From Pistricoccus aurantiacus (GTDB taxonomy: Bacteria > Pseudomonadota > Gammaproteobacteria > Pseudomonadales > Halomonadaceae), in the NCBI RefSeq assembly GCF_042682565.1, contig NZ_JBHUIC010000004.1: DNA of 64,000 nucleotides; one strand, written 5' to 3'. The notes beneath the pieces were generated by a model. The model searched no databases. It worked only from the letters and a program-made list of their open reading frames with translations, and was not told the DNA's origin. Shown in pieces: positions 24,843-33,488 of the stretch (position 1 is its first letter; every line of letters starts with the position of its first letter). A program made the position numbers and the translations under genes.

Positions 24843-25751
24843 TCACCTTATTTTCTGGCGGCGTCGATACAGCACCAGAGCGACCACGATCAGTACCAAC
24901 ACCACTGCGTTTACCACCCAGCCCCAGGTCTGCCAGCTTGACGACGAGGCGCGCTGCGCCTCCTGCTCTGCCTCTTGGGCTCGAACATTGGCAGCGCTCA
25001 ACCGTGCTTCCAGCGCGATCAGTTCCTGCTGCTGCTGCGCCAGCTGATTGCGCATCGCCTGATTACGATTGCGCAGGGCCTCCAATTCATCACGATCCGC
25101 CTGCCGCTCCATTTCCATGGCAAGCGCCGCCAGCCGCCTGTCCACCAACTGCGGCGTTTCGGTATTTACCTCCTCGGTGTCGGCGCCGGCCTCGATGGCG
25201 ACCTGCAACTCATTCGCACCAGCCACATCGACGCTCGGCGTTGTTTCTTGAGGTTTTTCGACGTCCTCCGGGGCGATACGCGCGGGAGGCTCTTCGGTAA
25301 CGGTTTCGGAAGCGGTCGCCGGCACCTCGGCTTGGGTCTCATCCGCCTGGGAGGGCTGACTGCGCGCCTGGTATTGACGTTTTGCTTCCGCCACGCTGCG
25401 CTTCTCGATCATTTCCCGAGACGGCACCACCAGGCGCTGACCGGTACGCATCCGGTTGAGATCGCCCCCGGGAAATACCCTGGGATTGGCCTCCACCAGC
25501 GCCAGCACCATCTGCTGGATGGCGATATCCTCACTCGGACGCAAGCGCGCCGCCAGAGACCACAGGGTATCCCCCTCGCCGATGACGATGCTTCTGGTCG
25601 CGGCGCCGTTCGTCGAAGCCGAGGTATCGGATTGGGCGTCATTCTCCGAAAGCTGAGCGAGTAGCACAGAAGGCGCTTCATTAAAAGCAAAGGCGCCAAT
25701 GCTTGCCATGCTAGCCACTAGCAGTATGGCAATGGAGAGTTTCGCTTTCAT
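24843..25751 (-). CDS. FimV-like LysM-domain membrane protein, short form
   Basis: A 302-residue protein with a signal-like hydrophobic start (residues 5-23), a FimV-type LysM domain at about 54-111 (GEGDTLWSLAARLRP ... TGQRLVVPS), a Glu/Pro/Thr-rich linker, a coiled coil at about 212-265 (repeated QQQQELIALEARL pattern) and one membrane helix near 277-297 ending in YRRRQKIR. The LysM binds peptidoglycan. Pseudomonas FimV, found at the same place between asd and truA, is around three times longer with a cytoplasmic TPR domain; here the protein ends right after the membrane helix. The start at 25751 has AAGGA at good spacing. Confidence 0.85.
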   Translation of the reverse strand: MKAKLSIAILLVASMASIGAFAFNEAPSVLLAQLSENDAQSDTSASTNGAATRSIVIGEGDTLWSLAARLRPSEDIAIQQMVLALVEANPRVFPGGDLNRMRTGQRLVVPSREMIEKRSVAEAKRQYQARSQPSQADETQAEVPATASETVTEEPPARIAPEDVEKPQETTPSVDVAGANELQVAIEAGADTEEVNTETPQLVDRRLAALAMEMERQADRDELEALRNRNQAMRNQLAQQQQELIALEARLSAANVRAQEAEQEAQRASSSSWQTWGWVVNAVVLVLIVVALVLYRRRQKIR

Positions 25752-25801
25752 TTGCGGTCCTTGATCGTGACGGTTCGGTTTCACTTTACCCTCGCGGTGT
25801 C

Positions 25802-25830
25802 GATAAAATCTGTTGCTGAATGATCAACAA
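25802..25830 (-). promoter_or_regulatory. Candidate promoter for the fimV-like gene
   Basis: On the minus strand TTGTTG (25830-25825) and TTTATC (25807-25802) are 17 bp apart, between the asd terminator and the fimV-like gene. Transcription would start near 25795, giving a leader of about 45 bases. The -10 is weak. Confidence 0.45.
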
Positions 25831-25850
25831 AAGTTAATAACCCGTGAACT

Positions 25851-25879
25851 AAAAAAGCGCCTCTTGGATAGAGGCGCTT
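25851..25879 (-). terminator. Rho-independent terminator after asd
   Basis: On the minus strand AAGCGCCTC and GAGGCGCTT form a 9-bp stem around a 7-base loop, followed by a run of T (complement of AAAAAA at 25851-25856). It separates the leuCDB-asd transcript from the fimV-like gene downstream. Confidence 0.93.
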
Positions 25880-25916
25880 CGCTGAATCAAGCGTCGGAAA
25901 TATTCGCGGGAGATGC

Positions 25917-27029
25917 TTACCGCTCCCGCAGAATGGCCAGCATGCGCTTCAAGGGTTCCGCGGCGCCCCACAGGAGTTGGTCGCCCACGGAGAAGGCGGA
26001 CAGATACTCGCCACCCATGGCCAGCTTGCGCAGCCGTCCCACCGGTACGTTCATGGTGCCGGTCACCGCCGCCGGCGTCAGCCCGGCGATGGTGGCGTCC
26101 TTGTCGTTGGGAATCACCTGGACCCAGTCGTTGTGCCGCGCCAGACGGTCCTCGATTTCATCGATGGGAACGTCCTGCTTGAGCTTGATGGTGAAGGCCT
26201 GGCTGTGGGAGCGCATGGCGCCGATACGCACGCAGAGGCCGTCGATGGGAATCGGGTTGTTTTCGAGACCGAGAATCTTGTTGGTCTCGACGCCGCCCTT
26301 CCATTCCTCTCGGCTCTGGCCGCTTTCCATGGGGCTGTCGATCCAGGGCAACAGGCTGCCCGCCAGCGGCGCGCCGAAATTCCCGGTAGGGAAATCGCCA
26401 CCGCGCATGGTGGCGGTCACCCGACGATCGAGATCCAGAATGGCGCTGGAAGGATCGGCGAGTTCGTTCTTGACGCCGTCGCGCAGGGCGCCCATCTGCT
26501 CGAGCAGCTCACGCATGTGCTTGGCGCCGGAGCCGGAGGCGGCCTGGTAGGTCATGGAGGTCATCCACTCGATCATGTCCGCCTCGAACAGGCCGCCGAG
26601 ACCCATCAGCATCAGGCTGACGGTGCAGTTGCCGCCGACGAAGGTCTTGGCGCCCTTGGCGAGCTGGGCATCGATCACGTGGCGGTTGACCGGGTCCAGC
26701 ACGATGGTGGCCTCGTCCGCCATGCGCAGGGTGCTGGCGGCGTCGATCCAGTAGCCTTGCCAGCCCGCCTGACGCAGCTTCTCGTAGACTTCCTTGGTGT
26801 AGTCGCCGCCCTGACAGGTCACCACCACATCCAGCGCCTTGAGCGCCTCGATATCGAAGGCGTCCTTCAAGGGCGGCACCTCCACGCCAATCTCGGGGCC
26901 GGGCTGGCCGACCTGGGAGGTGGTGAAGAAGATCGGCTCGATACCCTGAAACTCGTTGTCTTCCTGCATGCGCTGCATCAGCACGGAGCCCACCATGCCC
27001 CGCCAACCGACGAATCCGACGTTCAACAT
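25917..27029 (-). CDS. asd: Aspartate-semialdehyde dehydrogenase
   Basis: A 370-residue Asd that reduces aspartyl-4-phosphate to aspartate semialdehyde with NADPH, the branch point to lysine, diaminopimelate, threonine and methionine. The nucleotide motif GFVGWRGMVGSVL is at residues 5-17 and the catalytic Cys135 is in VGGNCTVSLML, at the same number as in E. coli. MTYQAASGSGAKHM and the substrate His and Arg regions follow. It begins 84 bases after leuB and ends in a clear terminator. The leuB-asd-fimV order matches Pseudomonas. Confidence 0.97.
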   Translation of the reverse strand: MLNVGFVGWRGMVGSVLMQRMQEDNEFQGIEPIFFTTSQVGQPGPEIGVEVPPLKDAFDIEALKALDVVVTCQGGDYTKEVYEKLRQAGWQGYWIDAASTLRMADEATIVLDPVNRHVIDAQLAKGAKTFVGGNCTVSLMLMGLGGLFEADMIEWMTSMTYQAASGSGAKHMRELLEQMGALRDGVKNELADPSSAILDLDRRVTATMRGGDFPTGNFGAPLAGSLLPWIDSPMESGQSREEWKGGVETNKILGLENNPIPIDGLCVRIGAMRSHSQAFTIKLKQDVPIDEIEDRLARHNDWVQVIPNDKDATIAGLTPAAVTGTMNVPVGRLRKLAMGGEYLSAFSVGDQLLWGAAEPLKRMLAILRER

Positions 27030-27113
27030 AACAATATCCTCTTATTGGTAGCGCCACGCTCCTTTTGTGAATATACGCCTGCAAGAAGGCATGGCGACGA
27101 AAAATTTCGTTTC

Positions 27114-28193
27114 TCAGCCCTTGCGAAAGGCTTCGAGCACCGCATCGCCCATCTCGCTGGTGGATACCTTGCGGGTATCTGCATAGGCGATATCCGCGGT
27201 ACGCAGATCGCTGTCCAGCACCTGGCTAACCGCCCGTTCGATGCGCCCGGCCAGTTCCGGCTCGTCCAGGGAATAGCGCAGCATCATGGCCACGGAAAGA
27301 ATCGTCGCCAGGGGGTTGGCGATATTCTGGCCGGCGATATCCGGCGCGCTACCGTGGCAAGGCTCGAACATGCCCTGGCCCTTTTCGTTCAGGGAGGCGG
27401 AAGGCAGCATGCCGATGGAGCCGGTCAACATGGCCGCCGCGTCGGACAGGATGTCGCCGAACATGTTGCCGGTGACGATCACGTCGAACTGCTTCGGCGC
27501 GCGCACCAGTTGCATGGCGGCGTTGTCCACGTACATGTGGGAAAGCTCGACGTCCGGATATTCCGGCGCCAGGCGTTCCATTACCTCCCGCCACAGCATG
27601 GTGACTTCCAGCACGTTGGCCTTGTCCACGCTGCACAGCTTGCGGTTGCGCTTGCGAGCCATCTCGAAGGCCACTCGGCCGATACGCTCGATTTCCGCTT
27701 CCGAATACACATAGGTATTGAAGCCGACCCGCTGACCGTCCCGCTCCTCGATGCCGCGCGGCTGGCCGAAATAGATGCCACCGGTGAGTTCGCGAACGAT
27801 CATGATATCGAGCCCCGATATCACCTCCGCCTTGAGGCTCGACGCCTCCGCCAGCTGCGGATACAGAAACGCCGGCCGCAGGTTGCCGAACAGGCCCAAC
27901 TCCTTGCGCAACCCAAGCAGGCCTCTTTCCGGGCGCTTGGCGATGTCCTCGAGCTTGTCCCACTGGGGGCCGCCCACCGCGCCCAAGAGAATGGCATCCG
28001 CCGCTTGCGCCTTGAGCAGGGTTTCCCGAGGCAGCGGATCTCCCTCCGCGTCATAGGCGGCGCCACCCACCAAGGCCTCTTCAATTTCAATATCCAGGCC
28101 TTGTTTCTGGCAGGCCTTGAGGATCTTGATGGCCTCGGCGGTGATATCCGGCCCGATGCCGTCGCCGGGCAGCACGAGAATCTTGCGGGTCAT
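27114..28193 (-). CDS. leuB: 3-isopropylmalate dehydrogenase
   Basis: A 359-residue decarboxylating dehydrogenase that oxidises 3-isopropylmalate in leucine synthesis, NAD+-dependent. It starts ILVLPGDGIGPDI; the RELTGGIYFGQPRG substrate loop, the metal-binding aspartates near TGNMFGDILSD and the NAD-binding EPCHGSAPDIAGQNIANP are present. AAGGAAA precedes the ATG at 28193. It follows leuD after 21 bases and precedes asd. Confidence 0.97.
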   Translation of the reverse strand: MTRKILVLPGDGIGPDITAEAIKILKACQKQGLDIEIEEALVGGAAYDAEGDPLPRETLLKAQAADAILLGAVGGPQWDKLEDIAKRPERGLLGLRKELGLFGNLRPAFLYPQLAEASSLKAEVISGLDIMIVRELTGGIYFGQPRGIEERDGQRVGFNTYVYSEAEIERIGRVAFEMARKRNRKLCSVDKANVLEVTMLWREVMERLAPEYPDVELSHMYVDNAAMQLVRAPKQFDVIVTGNMFGDILSDAAAMLTGSIGMLPSASLNEKGQGMFEPCHGSAPDIAGQNIANPLATILSVAMMLRYSLDEPELAGRIERAVSQVLDSDLRTADIAYADTRKVSTSEMGDAVLEAFRKG

Positions 28194-28214
28194 AACATTT
28201 CCTTGAATAAGCGT

Positions 28215-28862
28215 TCAGGCGGTCTCGCGAAAAAGCCAGGGCCGCGCCTGCCGATGCTTGGTCTCGAAATCGCGAATGGCGTCTTCGTCCTGCAGGGTGA
28301 TGCCGATATCGTCGAGCCCGTTGAGCAGGCAATGCTTGCGGAAGGCGTCTACCTCGAACGCGATGGCTTCACCGGAGGGAGTCGTCACTCGCTGGTTTTC
28401 CAGATCCACCTCCAGCCGATAACCTTCATTGGCCTCGACTTCCTGGAACAGCCGATCGACGGTTTCCTCGGGCAGGGTGATCAACAGGATGCCGTTCTTG
28501 AAGGCGTTGTTGTAGAAGATATCCGCGAAACTCGGCGCGATCACCACCCGAAAACCGAAATCCTCCAGCGCCCAGGGCGCATGCTCCCGGGAGCTGCCGC
28601 AGCCGAAGTTGCGCCGGGTCAGCAGAATGCTCGCCCCTTGATAGCGCGGCTGATTGAGCACGAAGTCCGGATTGAGCGGACGCTGGCTCACATCCTGACC
28701 CGGATAACCTTCGTCCCGATAACGCAGATCGTCGAAGAGATTGACGCCGAAGCCGGTGCGATGAATGGACTTCAGGAACTGCTTGGGAATGATCAGATCC
28801 GTATCCACGTTGGCCCGGTCCAGCGGCGCGACCAGCCCTTGATGACGTTCGAATTTTTGCAT
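28215..28862 (-). CDS. leuD: 3-isopropylmalate dehydratase, small subunit
   Basis: A 215-residue LeuD, the swivelling domain partner of LeuC in the isomerisation of 2- to 3-isopropylmalate. NVDTDLIIPKQFLK near the start and FGCGSSREHAPWAL in the middle are the family signatures; the latter contacts substrate. GGAGG nine bases before the ATG lies inside the end of leuC, and the two genes are three bases apart. Confidence 0.96.
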   Translation of the reverse strand: MQKFERHQGLVAPLDRANVDTDLIIPKQFLKSIHRTGFGVNLFDDLRYRDEGYPGQDVSQRPLNPDFVLNQPRYQGASILLTRRNFGCGSSREHAPWALEDFGFRVVIAPSFADIFYNNAFKNGILLITLPEETVDRLFQEVEANEGYRLEVDLENQRVTTPSGEAIAFEVDAFRKHCLLNGLDDIGITLQDEDAIRDFETKHRQARPWLFRETA

Positions 28863-28865
28863 GAC

Positions 28866-30311
28866 TCAAGCCTCCTGCAGCTGATCGGCGTCGTTGAACC
28901 GGCGGACATCGACGAAATGGCCGGCGATGGCGGCGGCGGCAGCCATTGCCGGGCTGACCAGATGGGTGCGCCCGCCGTAGCCCTGACGACCCTCGAAGTT
29001 GCGATTCGAGGTGGAAGCGCAGTGTTCCCCGGCGCCGAGCTTGTCCGCGTTCATCGCCAGGCACATGGAACAGCCCGGTTCCCGCCACTCGAAACCCGCC
29101 TCGGTGAAAATCTTGTCAAGCCCTTCCGCCTCCGCCTGGCGCTTCACCAGGCCGGAGCCCGGCACCACCATGGCGAGCTGGATGGAACTCGCCACCTTCT
29201 TGCCCTTGGCGACCTTGGCGGCTTCCCGCAGATCCTCGATGCGCGAGTTGGTGCAGGAGCCGATGAACACCTTGTCCAGGCGAATATCGGTGATCGCCTG
29301 ATTGGCTTTCAGCCCCATGTATTCCAGCGCGCGAGTGATGCCACGCTTGGCGGTATCGTCCCGTTCCACGGCGGGGTCCGGCACCTTCCCGGAAACGCCG
29401 GTGACCATCTCCGGGCTGGTGCCCCAGGTCACCTGGGGCTCGATCTTGGCGGCGTCCAGTTCCACCACCTTGTCGAAGAACGCATCCTCGTCGGAGACGA
29501 GATTTTGCCAGTCCGCCACCGCCGCGTCCCACTGTTCGGCGCTGGGAGCGAAGGGGCGATCCCGCAGGTAGTCGATGGTGGTATCGTCGACACCAATCAA
29601 CCCGACCCGGGCGCCGGCCTCGATGGCCATGTTGCACACGGTCATTCGCCCTTCCATGGAGAGATCGCGAATCGCGCTGCCGGCAAACTCGATGGCGTAG
29701 CCGGTGCCGCCGGCGGTGCCGATCCTGCCGATGATCGCCAGCACGATATCCTTGGCGGTGACCCCGGGGCCCAGCTTGCCTTCCACGCGCACCTGCATGT
29801 TCTTCATCTTCTGGGCCAGCAGACACTGGGTGGCCAGCACGTGCTCCACCTCGGAGGTGCCGATGCCGTGAGCCAGTGCCCCGAAGGCGCCGTGGGTGGC
29901 GGTATGGGAGTCGCCGCAGACCACGGTCATGCCCGGCAGGGTCGCGCCCTGCTCCGGCCCGACCACGTGAACGATGCCTTGGCGGACGTCGTTGATACGA
30001 AATTCCTCGATGCCGAAGGCTTCGCAGTTGTCGTCCAGGGTCTGCACCTGAATCAGCGATACCGGATCCTTGATTCCCGCATTGCCTTCGGCGCGCTCGA
30101 CGATCGTTGTCGGCACGTTATGATCCGGGGTGGCCAAATTGGCATCCAGCCGCCAGGGCGTGCGATTCGCCAGGCGCAGCCCCTCGAATGCCTGGGGCGA
30201 AGTCACTTCGTGCAATAGCTGACGATCGATATAGATCAAGGCGGTACCGTCGTCCCGCTCCTTCACCAGGTGCTGCTGCCACAGCTTGTCGTACAGGGTC
30301 TGGCCTGCCAT
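28866..30311 (-). CDS. leuC: 3-isopropylmalate dehydratase, large subunit
   Basis: A 481-residue aconitase-family protein carrying the [4Fe-4S] cluster; ligands are the Cys of IGSCTNSRIEDL and the two of GCSMCLAMN. VCGDSHTATHGAFG and the C-terminal TSNRNFEGRQG are also conserved. It is the first gene of leuCDB-asd. The ATG at 30311 follows GGGAGAATGAC. It diverges from a LysR-type regulator across 160 bases. Confidence 0.97.
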   Translation of the reverse strand: MAGQTLYDKLWQQHLVKERDDGTALIYIDRQLLHEVTSPQAFEGLRLANRTPWRLDANLATPDHNVPTTIVERAEGNAGIKDPVSLIQVQTLDDNCEAFGIEEFRINDVRQGIVHVVGPEQGATLPGMTVVCGDSHTATHGAFGALAHGIGTSEVEHVLATQCLLAQKMKNMQVRVEGKLGPGVTAKDIVLAIIGRIGTAGGTGYAIEFAGSAIRDLSMEGRMTVCNMAIEAGARVGLIGVDDTTIDYLRDRPFAPSAEQWDAAVADWQNLVSDEDAFFDKVVELDAAKIEPQVTWGTSPEMVTGVSGKVPDPAVERDDTAKRGITRALEYMGLKANQAITDIRLDKVFIGSCTNSRIEDLREAAKVAKGKKVASSIQLAMVVPGSGLVKRQAEAEGLDKIFTEAGFEWREPGCSMCLAMNADKLGAGEHCASTSNRNFEGRQGYGGRTHLVSPAMAAAAAIAGHFVDVRRFNDADQLQEA

Positions 30312-30446
30312 GTCATTCTCCCGGGCTCTCTGGCCCTTTGCTCAATCCGGTCGTTCGATGACTCAACGGTGCCGCAAAATATTTTCTGTTTTGAATAGTC
30401 TTACGCGACTCGTGCATAAAAGCAATTCATGTTATTTATTCAATGA

Positions 30447-30461
30447 ATTCCATTATGGAAT
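30447..30461. promoter_or_regulatory. Palindromic LysR-type operator candidate
   Basis: ATTCCATTATGGAAT is a perfect inverted repeat (7-base arms around one central T) and contains the T-N11-A core expected of LysR regulators. It lies 10 bases before the lysR start codon, in the divergent lysR/leuC region. A second inverted pair, ATTCAT (30425-30430) with ATGAAT (30443-30448), overlaps its left edge. Confidence 0.55.
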
Positions 30462-30471
30462 AGATGCTTTC

Positions 30472-31353
30472 ATGGATACACAGAGTCTGCAGGCATTTCT
30501 CGCCGTCGCGGATAGCGGCTCCTTCTCCTTGGCGGGAGAGCATCTGCATCTGACCCAGCCGGCGGTCAGCAAGCGCATCGCCAACCTGGAAGACCAAGTA
30601 GGCGCACGCCTATTCGACCGCATCGGCCGGCGCATTTCCTTGACGGAAGCCGGACGACTGCTGCTGCCTCGGGCGCGGCAGATACTGGTGATGGTGGACG
30701 ATAGCCGCCGCGCGCTTTCCAACCTGAGCGGCGATGTCACCGGCAGCCTGACCATGGCCACCAGCCACCATATCGGGCTGCATCGTCTGCCGCCGATCCT
30801 CAAGGTCTATACCCAGGCGCATCCGGATGTCCGCATGGACATGCGCTTTCTGGACTCCGAGCAGGCCTACCAAGACGTGCTGGACGGGGAGTTGGAAATC
30901 GCCGTGGTCACCTTGGCGCCCCGGCCGGACCCGCAACTGGTAGTGGAACCGGTATGGATCGACCGGCTGCGTTTCGTTTGTAGCAACGATCATCCCTTAG
31001 CGGAGCATCATTTCCTCGAGCTTTCCGCCCTATCGAATTTCGATGCGGTGTTGCCCGGCCATCTGACTTTCACTCGAGATATCGTAGTGGATACCTTCGC
31101 CCGAGATGGCCTTCGGGTGAATGTTGCCCTCTCCACCAATTATCTGGAAACCCTGAAGATGATGGTCGCCATCGGCCTGGGCTGGAGTGTATTGCCGGAA
31201 ACCTTGATCGATGAAGAAATTCACGTGCTGCCTATCGACCACCCGCCCATCGAGCGCCCCTTGGGCTATCTGTTTCACAAGAACCGTACCCTTTCCAACG
31301 CGGCCCGCTCGATGCTGGCGCTGCTGGACGAGACGCGCAAGCAAGTCGATTGA
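30472..31353 (+). CDS. LysR family transcriptional regulator
   Basis: A 293-residue regulator: an N-terminal winged helix-turn-helix (residues 1-60, QAFLAVADSGSFSLAGEHLHLTQPAVSKRI as the HTH) and a C-terminal periplasmic-binding-like effector domain. It diverges from leuCDB, so control of leucine genes is likely but unproven; the effector is unknown. I start at ATG 30472, matching the normal LysR length; the frame is open back to 30286 inside leuC but that part does not look like LysR. A near-perfect palindrome lies just upstream, suggesting autoregulation. Confidence 0.9.
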   Translation: MDTQSLQAFLAVADSGSFSLAGEHLHLTQPAVSKRIANLEDQVGARLFDRIGRRISLTEAGRLLLPRARQILVMVDDSRRALSNLSGDVTGSLTMATSHHIGLHRLPPILKVYTQAHPDVRMDMRFLDSEQAYQDVLDGELEIAVVTLAPRPDPQLVVEPVWIDRLRFVCSNDHPLAEHHFLELSALSNFDAVLPGHLTFTRDIVVDTFARDGLRVNVALSTNYLETLKMMVAIGLGWSVLPETLIDEEIHVLPIDHPPIERPLGYLFHKNRTLSNAARSMLALLDETRKQVD

Positions 31354-31421
31354 GCGCAGCTTGTTAAAGCCAGGCGTCATCACTAGCATGCCTGATTCCC
31401 CTTCCTGTTCAGGCTAGAGCC

Positions 31422-32756
31422 ATGTTCGATTCACAGCGATTCGCCGCCTTTAGCGCCAGGCGTCACCTTGTCGCCGGCGCGGCGATTCTGAGTGGATTGC
31501 TGCTGCAAATCGCCGGTTTTACCTGGCTTTCGATCCCCGGATGGCTGGTGGGCGGCTGTCTGTGGCTGGCAGTGGTGCTGGAATGGCGGGATCTGCCGCG
31601 ACGTGCCCGACAGCAGGCGGGGATTCTCATCGGGCTTGGCCTTGGCTTTCTGCTGATTGGCCGGTGGTATTATCAAGCGCCGTTGCCCTGGTCGGCGATT
31701 CCCGCGAGCAATGCGCAAGTAGTGGCGATGCTGGTAGGGGTCAGCTTTATCGGTCTGATCAAGAGCGGCGCGACGCCGCCGCAACAGGGCGGCCGCGATG
31801 CCACCGGCGTCAAAGGTGTGATCAGTACCTGGTCGAGCACGCACCTGCTGGGCTCGATCCTCAACCTATCCGCGGTTTTCATGGTCGGGGATCATATCAA
31901 GGCCCGAGGCGGGCTCGCCCTGCCGCAGCTGATCGCTCTCAATCGCGGACTTTCCAGCGCGGCGCTGTGGTCGCCGTTCTTCGCTTCCATGGCGGTAGCC
32001 ATGGGGCTGGCACCGGAGATGCAGTACGGCTGGATTCTGGCCTTCGGGCTGCCGCTTGCCGCCTTCGCCGGCGGCTTCACCGCCTGGGAAACCAATCGAC
32101 GCTTCGATCTGGCGAGCGTCCAGGGATTCGCCCTGTCGTCGTCGAGCCTGCTGATGCCGGTGGCCATGGCGGCGCTGGTGATGCTGTTTCATTACCTGCT
32201 CATCCCGTCGCTTGCGATCATCAGCATCATCACGTTCTTGCTGCCCAGCGTCGCCCTGCTCTCCAACCTGACGGACGGCGTCACGCGCACCGCCAGTCGC
32301 CTGGGGCAGCATGTCACCGGTCGCCTGCCCAACATGCGCGGAGAGATTTCGCTGTTTCTCTCCGCGGGCCTGTTCACCCTGGGGCTCTCTACCCTGATCG
32401 ATTCGGCGGCGGGCGGACAGTGGCAGCTATTCGAGCGGTTCGGCGCTTTCGAGGCCGGCCTCAGCTACCTGGCCATCGTCGGCAGCACGGTGCTGGGACT
32501 GCACCCGATCATCGGCATCTCGACCCTGGCAGCGCTGCTCGACATGACCACGACGAACCCGACCCTGTTCGCCTACGTGGCGCTGACCTGCTGGGGTGTC
32601 GGCTCCGCCCTGGGGCCGCTGACCGGCATCAACCTTTCGCTGCAAGGCCGTTACGGGATCAACGGCTTCGAAATGACCAAGCGCAACCTCGGGTATGCCG
32701 CCGGCATGTCCTTGGTGATCCTGCCAAGCTTCGCGCTGATGGCGGCCTGGCTTTAG
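31422..32756 (+). CDS. Polytopic membrane protein of unknown function
   Basis: A 444-residue protein with about 11-12 hydrophobic helices. No family is recognised with certainty. The paired halves, polar re-entrant-like stretches (STWSSTHLLGSILNLSA, LTGINLSLQGRYGING) and conserved-looking Asn/Ser/Thr residues inside helices suggest an ion or organic-anion transporter of the IT-superfamily type, but this is inference. It follows the LysR gene by 68 bases on the same strand and faces the ybeL-like gene 18 bases away. A soluble segment, MFHYLL excepted, is scarce. Confidence 0.7.
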   Translation: MFDSQRFAAFSARRHLVAGAAILSGLLLQIAGFTWLSIPGWLVGGCLWLAVVLEWRDLPRRARQQAGILIGLGLGFLLIGRWYYQAPLPWSAIPASNAQVVAMLVGVSFIGLIKSGATPPQQGGRDATGVKGVISTWSSTHLLGSILNLSAVFMVGDHIKARGGLALPQLIALNRGLSSAALWSPFFASMAVAMGLAPEMQYGWILAFGLPLAAFAGGFTAWETNRRFDLASVQGFALSSSSLLMPVAMAALVMLFHYLLIPSLAIISIITFLLPSVALLSNLTDGVTRTASRLGQHVTGRLPNMRGEISLFLSAGLFTLGLSTLIDSAAGGQWQLFERFGAFEAGLSYLAIVGSTVLGLHPIIGISTLAALLDMTTTNPTLFAYVALTCWGVGSALGPLTGINLSLQGRYGINGFEMTKRNLGYAAGMSLVILPSFALMAAWL

Positions 32757-32774
32757 GAAACGGTTGAGAGCCAC

Positions 32775-33323
32775 TTATTGCGGCGCTCGTTCGAAATAGC
32801 GATGGCCGCATTCATGGCAGGGCTCGATGCGCTTGACGTGATCCAATACTACCTTGGCACCACAGTTCACGCAGGCCATGCGCCCCGGCGCCGCTACCTC
32901 GCCTTCGGTATAGTCCGCGCGAGCGGCTGCCAGGTCGTCCTCGAACTGCTCAAACTCGATCACACTGCGATCGGCGATAGAGAATAGCGCGCTGGTGATC
33001 TTGCGAGACAGCGCCTCCAGATCGATGCCCAGCCAGCTGGCCACGCCTTCGCCGCCGGCGGCCAGGTAGCGCCGCATTTCCTTGAGATCCCGTTCCACCC
33101 AGGCGCGCAGCAGTGCCAGTTCGTCCTTGGTGAACTCCTCCACGTCCGACTCGAAGGCCACCGCGTCGTCGAGCTCTTCCTGCAATCGCTCCCAGGAAAG
33201 CTCACGAGTGCTGTCGTCCATGCGCGACAAGACCCGCTCGTAGCCTTCTCGCAGCCGATCGCCTTGCGACGGCGTCTGGCTGGACGCCTCGGAATGAGAT
33301 TCGGGTTCGCGATGTTCGCTCAT
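32775..33323 (-). CDS. ybeL: Zinc ribbon-containing protein (DUF1451, YbeL-like)
   Basis: A 182-residue soluble protein: a helical acidic region (about residues 20-130) and a C-terminal zinc ribbon made by ACVNCGAK and EPCHECGHRYF. This is the DUF1451/YbeL architecture; function unknown. The start at 33323 follows a perfect AAGGAGA; an upstream extension to 33407 is unlikely. It diverges from leuS, exactly as ybeL does in E. coli, which supports orthology. Confidence 0.9.
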   Translation of the reverse strand: MSEHREPESHSEASSQTPSQGDRLREGYERVLSRMDDSTRELSWERLQEELDDAVAFESDVEEFTKDELALLRAWVERDLKEMRRYLAAGGEGVASWLGIDLEALSRKITSALFSIADRSVIEFEQFEDDLAAARADYTEGEVAAPGRMACVNCGAKVVLDHVKRIEPCHECGHRYFERAPQ

Positions 33324-33488
33324 GAAAGTCTCCTTGGATCGTTCGAATGGCCATTCTCGGGTATCCCCTACCTGTGAAAAGCCGACTGGGGTATGCTTTA
33401 TGCCCATTTAGACGTCATATCGCCGCGTCTTCAAGCATTTCTCGATGCATTACCATCCACCCCCAGCCCAAGGTAACGACAAAGACCG

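Noticed and set aside
27097..27110. ACGAAAAATTTCGT as a terminator after leuB
   Set aside because: The arms are AT-rich with a two-base loop, there is no T-run after it, and asd follows with its own ribosome-binding site; not convincing as a terminator.
25977..30218. A 1413-codon plus-strand open frame across asd, leuB, leuD and leuC
   Set aside because: It is antisense to four certain genes, shows no domain, and has the His/Gly/Ala-rich composition expected from reading GC-rich genes backwards. Its length comes from codon bias on the other strand.
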